From: CAZNKO01 sp964573855
GTDB lineage: Bacteria; Patescibacteriota; Patescibacteriia; UBA9934; GWF2-40-263
Reading direction: 5' to 3'
NCBI GenBank assembly: GCA_964573855.1
Contig: CAZNKO010000006.1
Coordinates: 1 to 29,988 of the forward strand
Length of the DNA stretch: 29,988 bases
The notes under the pieces were generated by a model that saw only the letters and a program-made list of their open reading frames with translations, was not told the origin of the DNA and did no database searches. This document shows, piece by piece, positions 20,390-27,427 of this stretch; the stretch's first letter is position 1, and every line of letters begins with the position of its first letter. A program made the position numbers and the translations under genes.

Positions 20390-21445
20390 CTATTTTCCTA
20401 TGAGCTTCTGGATAGCTTTATACGCATCTTCGCAAAATTGCTCAACCGTAAATGGTTTGTATTTTTCTGAATTGATAAAATTCCATCCGGCCTCACGGTA
20501 TTGCTCGTACCGATCCGTGCCAACGATCGATTGGAGATACACCACGAGATCATCCAGGTTTTTGAAATCGTTGAAATTGATATAGGTGTCTCGCGGAAGA
20601 TATTCATCCACGTTCGGCGGGGGAAGATAAATCGGCACCGTCCCCGTGGCCATGGCCATGAATGTTTCAAATTCAAAATCACCAGGATGACAACAATTTG
20701 GAATACTAAAGGCGAACCAATATTCCGAAAGGGTTTCCCATTTGTCAGGAGCCACCCCTTTGTAAAGGTCCGTGTAAAAAGGTTCGGTGCCTTGGATGGT
20801 ATGGATATTGGTGGAAGGAATCTGTGCATTCCACCCAAAGCCGTACAGATCAAGAAGACGGTCGCCTCTTTTTTCAAAATAGCGAATAACCTGCCGACGC
20901 AAAGAATAGAGCTCCCCCTGCACTTTGGATATTTTGTTCGATTGCATCAGAAGACATAAATTTTTCTTTTTCTTCGACAAAAAATGTCCGTGTTTTTCTC
21001 GCGTGAATGCAACGGGCTCTTTGCATTCAACAAACTTCTTTGGATACTTCTTTGCCAAGTTGCTTGACCAGGAAAGAAAAATCTTGTGAAGCGGAAGATA
21101 CCATCGCAGATATTTCCAAGCCCAAGGATTCGTCACATCCGGTTCGTAGATATAAAAAAGGACCTTGCGGGGATTAATGAAATATTTTAACAGGAATAGA
21201 TAATGTCTCCTGCTAGGATTGAAAAACATCCAATAATCAATCTCCTTGAAATTTTGATAGGTATCATAGGTATTGATCTCAATACCCTTCTTGGCCAAAA
21301 ATTTTTTCAAGGCGGCCCATCCATCAACGGTGGGTAATCCGCCCATGTTTTTTGCAAAATCAGAATCGAGATCAAATATCTCATTCCGAAGCATGGAGTG
21401 ATGGCCTGGATAAAACGCGATCTTCACTAGGCTTTTACTCCCCAT
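20390..21445 (-). CDS. GT10-like fucosyltransferase
   Basis: The 351-residue product has a GT-B layout. Its C-terminal half carries the family GT10 donor region: FEFETFMAMATGTVPIYLPP, then NVDEYLPRDTYINFNDFKNLDDL. Known alpha-1,3-fucosyltransferases have Y-x-T-EK at the start of this motif. Here it reads FEFET, so the glutamate is kept but the lysine is lost. The N-terminal half is not recognisable. The ATG at 21445 overlaps the upstream gene by 11 bases. A GTG at 21425-21427, with GGGGAG ten bases before it, is a plausible alternative start. With GT11 in the same operon this suggests more than one fucose-type residue. Confidence 0.7.
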   Translation of the reverse strand: MGSKSLVKIAFYPGHHSMLRNEIFDLDSDFAKNMGGLPTVDGWAALKKFLAKKGIEINTYDTYQNFKEIDYWMFFNPSRRHYLFLLKYFINPRKVLFYIYEPDVTNPWAWKYLRWYLPLHKIFLSWSSNLAKKYPKKFVECKEPVAFTREKHGHFLSKKKKNLCLLMQSNKISKVQGELYSLRRQVIRYFEKRGDRLLDLYGFGWNAQIPSTNIHTIQGTEPFYTDLYKGVAPDKWETLSEYWFAFSIPNCCHPGDFEFETFMAMATGTVPIYLPPPNVDEYLPRDTYINFNDFKNLDDLVVYLQSIVGTDRYEQYREAGWNFINSEKYKPFTVEQFCEDAYKAIQKLIGK

Positions 21446-22550
21446 AAAACTGCTTTACGGCTTTACAAACGTCTGAAATCTCCTCGTCAGACAATTTACT
21501 CGAAGAAGGCAGCCAGAGTCCTCGAGAGGCAATCATTTCTGTGACCGAAAAACTTCCAGATCGTCCGTAGACTGGCTCCGCGTGCAGAGCAGGATAAAAT
21601 GGCCGGCTTCCGACACCTTCCTTTTTCAAAAAAACCATAAGTTCTTCTCTTTTCTCCACAAGAGGGTCAATGAACCAAGGTGAAACTTCTTGGAGATCTG
21701 TCTCGAGGAATGAAACACCGCGAACTCCTTGTAAAAATTTTTGATACTGGGCGTAGATTTTCTTCTTTTTCTCCACGCGCCAGGGTAATTTTTTCATCTG
21801 CTCAATCCCAATCACGGCTTGGATGTCTGTAAACTTAAAATTCCATCCCATAGTGAGGTAATGATCCGCACCGGGTTTCTCACGTCCGAAATCACGAAGT
21901 TTCAAGATGCGCTGGTAGACGGACTCATTGTTTGTCACGACGGCTCCCCCCTGGCCAGTGGAGATAATCTTTGGGGAACTAAAAGAAAAACATCCTACGT
22001 CTCCGAGTGTCCCTGCATGTTTGCCATTGTGAAAAGAACCGAGAGATTGTGCCGCGTCTTCAATGACCTCGATCCCCTGCTCACGACAGAATGCGAGCGT
22101 CTGTTCTAAAGTTTTCGGATAGCGGCCGTTGATACTCACAAGCACGACCGCCTTCGTGTGCTTTGTGGTTGCTAATTTCAGGCATCCAAAATCAAGACAG
22201 AACGTCTCGGGCTCTACATCCGCAAAGACCACCTCCGCGCCAGCGAGTTTCACTGCATTCGCGCTCGCAACCATCGTGTAGTCTGGGACGACCACTTCGT
22301 CACCCGGGCCCACCCCACACGCGATCAAGGCCAACACGAGACTCACGGTGCCGTTATTCACAACGGAACAATATTTCGCTCCGGTATAGCCCGCGATCGC
22401 CCGCTCAAACTCCCGCGTCTTTTCGAATTCCGTCACCCACCCACCGGATTTCATGTACGCCAAAAGCGCATCCGCTTCCTTTTCATCAAACCACGGCTCC
22501 ATTTGGGGGATGAACTTCTCCGGCACATTATTTTTTGGTTGCTTCAACAT
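21435..22550 (-). CDS. DegT/DnrJ/EryC1 sugar aminotransferase, perosamine-synthase-like
   Basis: This 371-residue PLP enzyme aminates a nucleotide 4-keto sugar. The cofactor lysine is Lys194 in FSFSSPKIISTGQGG, and Asp165 lies in EVIEDAAQSLGS. The overall text follows Vibrio RfbE (perosamine synthase): SGGWVTEFEK, NNGTVSLVLAL, VPDYTMVASAN, the SRPFYPALHAEPVY segment and RGLWLPSSSKLSDEEI. With gmd upstream, the likely product is GDP-perosamine made from GDP-4-keto-6-deoxymannose. It overlaps the preceding methyltransferase by 23 bases. Another 4-amino sugar remains possible. Confidence 0.85.
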   Translation of the reverse strand: MLKQPKNNVPEKFIPQMEPWFDEKEADALLAYMKSGGWVTEFEKTREFERAIAGYTGAKYCSVVNNGTVSLVLALIACGVGPGDEVVVPDYTMVASANAVKLAGAEVVFADVEPETFCLDFGCLKLATTKHTKAVVLVSINGRYPKTLEQTLAFCREQGIEVIEDAAQSLGSFHNGKHAGTLGDVGCFSFSSPKIISTGQGGAVVTNNESVYQRILKLRDFGREKPGADHYLTMGWNFKFTDIQAVIGIEQMKKLPWRVEKKKKIYAQYQKFLQGVRGVSFLETDLQEVSPWFIDPLVEKREELMVFLKKEGVGSRPFYPALHAEPVYGRSGSFSVTEMIASRGLWLPSSSKLSDEEISDVCKAVKQFYGE

Positions 22551-23088
22551 TCAAGCTGACCAGAAGCCCGTGTTCTTTATCCATGTGGGGGACGTAGGCC
22601 TGCGAGTAGTCATCGAAATCCTTGTGGATCGTCTTTCGCCAATCGTAGCGACGGACTTTTGTGAACCCCGCCTTCCGCAATACGTTTTTCAAATCCTGAA
22701 AATCATAAACCGTTTTATGATAGATGACCTTCTTCGTTCCGGGGATCGACCAACGACCATAGAGCGGCCCAACGATTTTTTGAAGCTCCCCATATTTTTT
22801 GTAAACCTTCACTAATGCCGAAAAATCTGGAACCGCGAGACGCAGGACTCCACCTTTTTTAAGAACCCGCCGCCATTCTTTCAAAACCGCCTCGGCCTCC
22901 ACACGATCAAAATACTCAAACGCATGAGAACAATAGATGAGATCAACAGAACCCGTCTTAAACATCGGCAAGCGATCAATGCGATGCCGATAGTCGATAT
23001 GCGGAAACCGAGCCAAATCCACGTGGACAAAACCTGGAAGAAATCGCTTCCCACATCCTAAGTGAAGTTGTAATTTTGCGTTTCGCAT
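22528..23088 (-). CDS. SAM-dependent methyltransferase (COG4627-like)
   Basis: The 186-residue protein begins MRNAKLQLHLGCGKRFLPGF, where HLGCGKRFLPGFVHVDL is motif I of this group. SVDLIYCSHAFEYFDRVEAE, EWRRVLKKGGVLRLAVPDF and a C-terminal AYVPHMDKEHGLLVSLNVEA follow. Such small methyltransferases are frequent in capsule and O-antigen loci and act on sugars or lipid carriers. The target here is unknown. The start is two bases after the FkbM gene, and the end overlaps the aminotransferase gene. Confidence 0.85.
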   Translation of the reverse strand: MRNAKLQLHLGCGKRFLPGFVHVDLARFPHIDYRHRIDRLPMFKTGSVDLIYCSHAFEYFDRVEAEAVLKEWRRVLKKGGVLRLAVPDFSALVKVYKKYGELQKIVGPLYGRWSIPGTKKVIYHKTVYDFQDLKNVLRKAGFTKVRRYDWRKTIHKDFDDYSQAYVPHMDKEHGLLVSLNVEATKK

Positions 23089-23090
23089 AC

Positions 23091-23858
23091 TTATGTCTCC
23101 GCGGGAAAATAACGGTTGTTTATAAAAATAGCGTCCCCGGTTGTGAGTTGGCCGTCTGGATTAGTATACAGATCGTAAAAATTGAACAAGAGGAATTTGT
23201 GTTCGCGTAAAAATAGTTCGACTTCTGAAAAACGCGGCGCATCTTTATACTCATCCACAAACTCAATTTCTGTAACGATGACTTTCACGTCGTCTAAAAT
23301 ACCCGTTGCTCCTTTAAGCGCTTTTAGCTCATACCCCTCGAGATCGAGCTTAAGAACGTCAATGGAAATGTTCGGGGAGACTTCTGCGTCTAACCTCGTG
23401 ACAGGGACAGTGATCGTCTTTGAGAAATCCGTAAGTGTTCCGTGATATTTCTCGTTAAAAACCCCGCGCGCAAAAAAGGACGAAGAATTGAGATTATTCG
23501 CAATATGAAACGGCAGCTCTCCTTTTATACTGCCGATGGCCTTAGCGATCACGGTGATCGCGGGATTATCCCTAAACCTGTCCCCGAGCTTCTGTGCGAG
23601 TTCCGGATTTGCCTCAATCGCGTAGATGGTCGGGTTCGTATACTGATCCAGAAATATTTTGATACACTCGCCGATGTTGCTCCCGCCATCAATAAGCGTC
23701 GGGGCTTCGTTGTTGACAAGCATTTTCACATCGGGCCAGAGCTTTCTTCGCGCATTGCGCCCTACGTTATTTCCAAACTCCATCCCTATCGCGTGCCTTA
23801 TTCTTGGGTACAAATTGGGTTCAAACAATTTTTTCAACTGGCGCAAGATGGACGGCAT
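23091..23858 (-). CDS. FkbM family methyltransferase
   Basis: The 255-residue product carries LIDGGSNIGECIKIFL (SAM-binding loop), YAIEANPELAQKL and the family signature SIDVLKLDLEGYELKALKG. FkbM-type enzymes O-methylate sugars in polysaccharides and antibiotics. The N-terminal 45 residues are basic and may associate with the membrane. It lies between the cupin gene and another methyltransferase. The operon therefore has three methyltransferases plus the DUF268 domain, which points to a heavily methylated glycan. Confidence 0.9.
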   Translation of the reverse strand: MPSILRQLKKLFEPNLYPRIRHAIGMEFGNNVGRNARRKLWPDVKMLVNNEAPTLIDGGSNIGECIKIFLDQYTNPTIYAIEANPELAQKLGDRFRDNPAITVIAKAIGSIKGELPFHIANNLNSSSFFARGVFNEKYHGTLTDFSKTITVPVTRLDAEVSPNISIDVLKLDLEGYELKALKGATGILDDVKVIVTEIEFVDEYKDAPRFSEVELFLREHKFLLFNFYDLYTNPDGQLTTGDAIFINNRYFPAET

Positions 23859-23859
23859 A

Positions 23860-24240
23860 TTACAGAAGCTCCTTGTCTTCTATGAAGGGGCCGTTTTTGA
23901 ACTCGAACATCTCTGCGTCTTCCAAAATCTCGACCCCTAGACCTCCATCAATCATCATAATTCCTTGCCCTGCGGAGAGATCAATCGTCTCGATCGATGC
24001 TCCTTCATGATACACCGTAACGCGTGCCAAACCCTTTGTTACAAACAACGCCTCCATGAGTCGATTCGTTTTCCGCTCCGTTGGCCGATGAGTATGGGCG
24101 AGGAGAACCTTTCCTTTTGGATGCTTCAACGCAATGATTTGAAGAGGATAGATGCCATCTGTCAGCGGTCGCGTACCATCCTCCCAGGTTTCTCCAAAAA
24201 CCATGGCAACGATTTTATCGTTTTTTGTGATCATCTTCAT
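23860..24240 (-). CDS. small cupin-fold protein
   Basis: The 126-residue product has cupin-like strands: LLAHTHRPTERKTNRLMEALFV, GLARVTVYHEG and LSAGQGIMMIDGGLGVEIL. The HTH and Glu of the first cupin motif are visible. Small cupins in glycan loci include sugar 3,4-ketoisomerases (FdtA, WxcM type) and FucNAc-related epimerases, but I cannot assign this one. The start overlaps the gmd stop as ATGA. An in-frame ATG two codons later is the alternative start. Confidence 0.7.
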   Translation of the reverse strand: MKMITKNDKIVAMVFGETWEDGTRPLTDGIYPLQIIALKHPKGKVLLAHTHRPTERKTNRLMEALFVTKGLARVTVYHEGASIETIDLSAGQGIMMIDGGLGVEILEDAEMFEFKNGPFIEDKELL

Positions 24241-25226
24241 ATGCTAATAAATTTGCTTGGTTGATGCGGCCCTTCTTTCATGTCATGGTCGAGCATCTCT
24301 TTAAGAACGGCCTTCCAATCATATTCGTGTTTCCATCCAAGGGCCCGGATCTTGCTCGCATCCCCTTTTAAGTACGGCGTTTCGTTTGGCCGAATATATT
24401 TAGGATCGATCGTCACGTACTTTTGCCAATCAAGACCGACGTGCCAAAAACAATACTCAAGTGCCTCTTTCACGCTGTGCGCCTCGCCAGTTGCCACCAC
24501 GTATTCATCCGGTTTTGGCTGTTGCATAATGAGATGGATGGCTTTGACGTAATCCTTCGCATGTCCCCAATCGCGGACGGCCTCAATATTCCCCATCTTC
24601 AGTTCTTTCGCTTCGCCGCGTAAAATCGCTGCAATTCCTCGGGTAATTTTCCTCGTCAAAAAATTCTCCCCGCGACGCGGGCTTTCGTGATTGAAAAGGA
24701 TCCCCGAGGCGGCATACAATCCATATCCCTCTCGGTAATTTCTTGTGAGATGGAACGCCGCAAGTTTTGAGACACCGTAAGAGCTTTGCGGCCTGAATTC
24801 GGAATTTTCATTAAAGGGCGGCTGGCTCCTTGTCGCCCCGAACATTTCTGAACTTGATGCTTGGTAAAACTTGATGTGAGGTGCGTGTCGTCTGATATAT
24901 TCAAGAATATAGATAGGGCCTAAGGTATTGGTTTGCAACGTAAATGCCGGCATCTCAAAGGACACGCGGACATGGCTCATGGCTCCCAAATTGTAGATTT
25001 CGTCGGGCTTAAACTGGTCTATAATATTGGCAAGAGAAATTGGATCCGAGAGATCCCCATAGAACGTGTCAAATTGAGGATGTCGGTAGAGCGCATCGAT
25101 GCGGGAGGTATTAAAATAGCTGGCTCTCCGCTGCAGACCTTTCACGTCATATCCTTTCTCCAAAAGAAGTTCGGCAAGATAACTTCCATCTTGTCCTGTA
25201 ATTCCCGTAATGAGGGCTTTCTGCAT
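24237..25226 (-). CDS. gmd: GDP-mannose 4,6-dehydratase
   Basis: It turns GDP-mannose into GDP-4-keto-6-deoxymannose, precursor of GDP-fucose, GDP-rhamnose and GDP-perosamine. The 329-residue product starts at the ATG at 25224-25226 (MQKALITGITGQDGSYLAEL). It has the Rossmann GxxGxxG at 8-14, NLGAMSHVRVSFE, the catalytic SSSEMFG (Ser125/126, Glu127) and Tyr150-x3-Lys154 in SSYGVSK. SPRRGENFLTRKI and RDWGHAKDYV complete the signature. A longer upstream reading lacks family sequence and was dropped. Downstream candidate users are the perosamine-synthase-like aminotransferase and, via an enzyme outside the window, the GT10 and GT11 enzymes. Confidence 0.95.
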   Translation of the reverse strand: MQKALITGITGQDGSYLAELLLEKGYDVKGLQRRASYFNTSRIDALYRHPQFDTFYGDLSDPISLANIIDQFKPDEIYNLGAMSHVRVSFEMPAFTLQTNTLGPIYILEYIRRHAPHIKFYQASSSEMFGATRSQPPFNENSEFRPQSSYGVSKLAAFHLTRNYREGYGLYAASGILFNHESPRRGENFLTRKITRGIAAILRGEAKELKMGNIEAVRDWGHAKDYVKAIHLIMQQPKPDEYVVATGEAHSVKEALEYCFWHVGLDWQKYVTIDPKYIRPNETPYLKGDASKIRALGWKHEYDWKAVLKEMLDHDMKEGPHQPSKFISI

Positions 25227-25260
25227 AAACGAAACGCGCGAAAACGACCTAAAATCAACC

Positions 25261-26136
25261 CTACTTAAATTCAATTTTCGGGATCTGTCCAGTATTCTCA
25301 ATGGTTTCAACAATGTTTTGATAAGCGGCACGCTGGACTTTATCTAATTCTGAAAGTCTCCTCGCAACCCCCAGCACCCGCTCCGTATCTTTTTCTCCAT
25401 AAAAATAGCGCAGGAGCGTTTCATAGGCATCTTTGCCTCTTACCCACCCAGGATCAGGATTGGGGAAATTGTATGCAGATTCTTGAGGAAAATCACTTGA
25501 AAAGAAAAACTCAAAATGATCCAGTGCCGCCGCATAACTCCCCTCCCCTTTCCTCATCAATGCCAAAGCAAAATAAAAATGGGATACGGGCGCGCGGTCA
25601 TCCAGTGCCAGAGCTTGCCCCAAAATCTCACGTGCTTCATCGTTTCTATTCTGATCAAAAAGAAATGCGCCATAGGCATAAAACAATTTCTGCTGTTTGG
25701 GCGAAAACTCCATGGCCTTTTTGTAGTGACGTTCGGCGTCCTGCAAAAAACTTGAATCCTGTGCGAGAAGAGCTTTCTGCACATAGGCGCTCCCGAGCAG
25801 CACATGATCGTATGGTTGAAAACCGCTCCGGCGCAGCAGCTCTTCCATGTTGGCGATGGCTTTGTCAAATAACGGTCGGTCCGATTCATGCATTGGGCGA
25901 CGGGTCAGAGAGATCAAAAAATCTTTGCGAATAAAAATCTGGGCATAGGTAAAGGGCGAGAAAATAAAATTCGATTCCAGAACTCGTTCGGTCACGTCCG
26001 CATTTCTATATCCAAAATAAATCCTCAATTGCAGATACGGCACGAGGGTCCAAAAAATAAACGCCGCCAAAAAGAAGGCCGCGAGGACCCCGAAACAAAT
26101 CGTCAAAATCCATTGATTTTTATGTTCTTTCGTCAT
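25261..26136 (-). CDS. membrane-anchored TPR protein
   Basis: The 291-residue product has one N-terminal transmembrane helix (WILTICFGVLAAFFLAAFIFW). Helical TPR-type repeats follow, for example DAERHYKKAMEFSPKQQKLF, YAYGAFLFDQNRNDEAREIL and SHFYFALALMRKGEGSYAAAL. It overlaps the end of the polymerase/ligase gene by 17 bases. Pairings of a Wzy/WaaL-type membrane protein with a TPR protein are common in CPR glycan loci, so it may assist the polymerase or ligase. That role is inferred from context only. Confidence 0.8.
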   Translation of the reverse strand: MTKEHKNQWILTICFGVLAAFFLAAFIFWTLVPYLQLRIYFGYRNADVTERVLESNFIFSPFTYAQIFIRKDFLISLTRRPMHESDRPLFDKAIANMEELLRRSGFQPYDHVLLGSAYVQKALLAQDSSFLQDAERHYKKAMEFSPKQQKLFYAYGAFLFDQNRNDEAREILGQALALDDRAPVSHFYFALALMRKGEGSYAAALDHFEFFFSSDFPQESAYNFPNPDPGWVRGKDAYETLLRYFYGEKDTERVLGVARRLSELDKVQRAAYQNIVETIENTGQIPKIEFK

Positions 26137-27421
26137 GTGGCGCGTGAGAAGGCAATGCCAAAAATATCACAAAAGCCAAAAAGGCAAAAAACGGAATGGA
26201 GGTCGTGAGTGACTCAAATCCAAATAAATTCTGGATAAAATAGGCGATGCCAAAAAATAAGAGCGCAGAACGGCTTCCAAAATCGAGGCGGCCAGAAAAA
26301 AGAAATCGGAAAACAAAAAACCAAATGGCTAGGGAGGAGAGAAGGCCGAGGAGTCCGCTCGCCACAAAAACGTCGAGGACTTGGTTATGGACCCGATCAT
26401 ACAAACTGTATTCATACAGGGAATACTGATGCGGGTCGTAATAGGTATTCGCGACGATAAAATAATTCTCCGGCCCCCAGCCGAAAAAAAATCTTTTCAA
26501 GCCGTTTTTTGCCGGATCCATCGCGGTCAGGGCAACCTTGAAGTGGTACAACCTTCCGGCCGTGGAGTCAGCCGTGAGAGAAACATTTACCAACCTGCTC
26601 AACGCGGGAATTTCTTGCCACACGGCACTCTGCTTCGTCATGGCAAAAACTCCAAAAAGAAGGACGACGCCGATGAGCAACACGCGCGACCATTTTTGCG
26701 CGCGCACCGCTTTTTGACCTCCGTCGCGCGAGAAGGCTGCGTAACCCAAAACACTTAACACCCCGATGGCCATGCCTACGATCACCCCGCGGCTATTCGC
26801 TAAGAACACTCCTAGAAAACTTGTGACGGCGACGACCGGAGCGGTGGCGCGCCAAAACAAGCTCTTTTGCTTGCGGCCGTCAAGAAAGACAATGGCCGCC
26901 GCGAGAAGCGGAAAAAGAAAATAGGCCGACAAAAAGTTCGAATTCCCGGCCAAAGAATACGGCCGATCTATCCCTGCCATCACTTGAGTCACGGCGTGAA
27001 TGAAAAGGATGATTGAAGTCAATAAGGTAAACTTGAAAAACCAGAGCCATTCTTTTTTTTGGAATAGCAAGGCGGCAAAAAGAAAAAAGCCAAAGAAAAA
27101 AAGCGTACCAACGACCCCCTCCCCACGCTCGACCGTGCCAAAAAAAGCGCTGAAAGTATCAACCGCAAAAATCCCGCTCACGACGAAAAAAAAGAAAAAA
27201 GCGGCCACGGAGAGAAAGACCGGGTTTCGGCTAAGCAACCGAAGGCGCGCCAACGTCTTCTCTCGGAAATGTTCGTTATGGATCAAACGAATCAAAAACC
27301 AAACCGAAACCAGACTGACAATAGCTCGAATAAAAAGCGCCTTATCGCTGGTATAGGAAAAGAAAACACTGCCGGTAAAAACCAGAGGCGTGAACGCCAA
27401 GAGCGTGAGAAGAAAATTCAT
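26120..27421 (-). CDS. O-antigen polymerase/ligase family protein (Wzy/WaaL-like)
   Basis: The 433-residue protein has 10 to 12 transmembrane segments. A large extracytoplasmic loop (about 270-345) ends in the family motif VHNQVLDVFVASGLLGLLSS, with SLAGNSNFLSAYF and ANSRGVIVGM earlier. This is the Wzy_C layout shared by polymerases and by ligases that attach glycans to lipid or protein. The start ATG at 27419-27421 follows the stop of the surface-protein gene by six bases, with AGGTGA just before it. A GTG two codons upstream is also possible. Because it follows a Ser/Thr-rich surface protein, a protein O-glycosylation ligase is a real alternative. Confidence 0.83.
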   Translation of the reverse strand: MNFLLTLLAFTPLVFTGSVFFSYTSDKALFIRAIVSLVSVWFLIRLIHNEHFREKTLARLRLLSRNPVFLSVAAFFFFFVVSGIFAVDTFSAFFGTVERGEGVVGTLFFFGFFLFAALLFQKKEWLWFFKFTLLTSIILFIHAVTQVMAGIDRPYSLAGNSNFLSAYFLFPLLAAAIVFLDGRKQKSLFWRATAPVVAVTSFLGVFLANSRGVIVGMAIGVLSVLGYAAFSRDGGQKAVRAQKWSRVLLIGVVLLFGVFAMTKQSAVWQEIPALSRLVNVSLTADSTAGRLYHFKVALTAMDPAKNGLKRFFFGWGPENYFIVANTYYDPHQYSLYEYSLYDRVHNQVLDVFVASGLLGLLSSLAIWFFVFRFLFSGRLDFGSRSALLFFGIAYFIQNLFGFESLTTSIPFFAFLAFVIFLALPSHAPHDERT

Positions 27422-27427
27422 ACTCAC

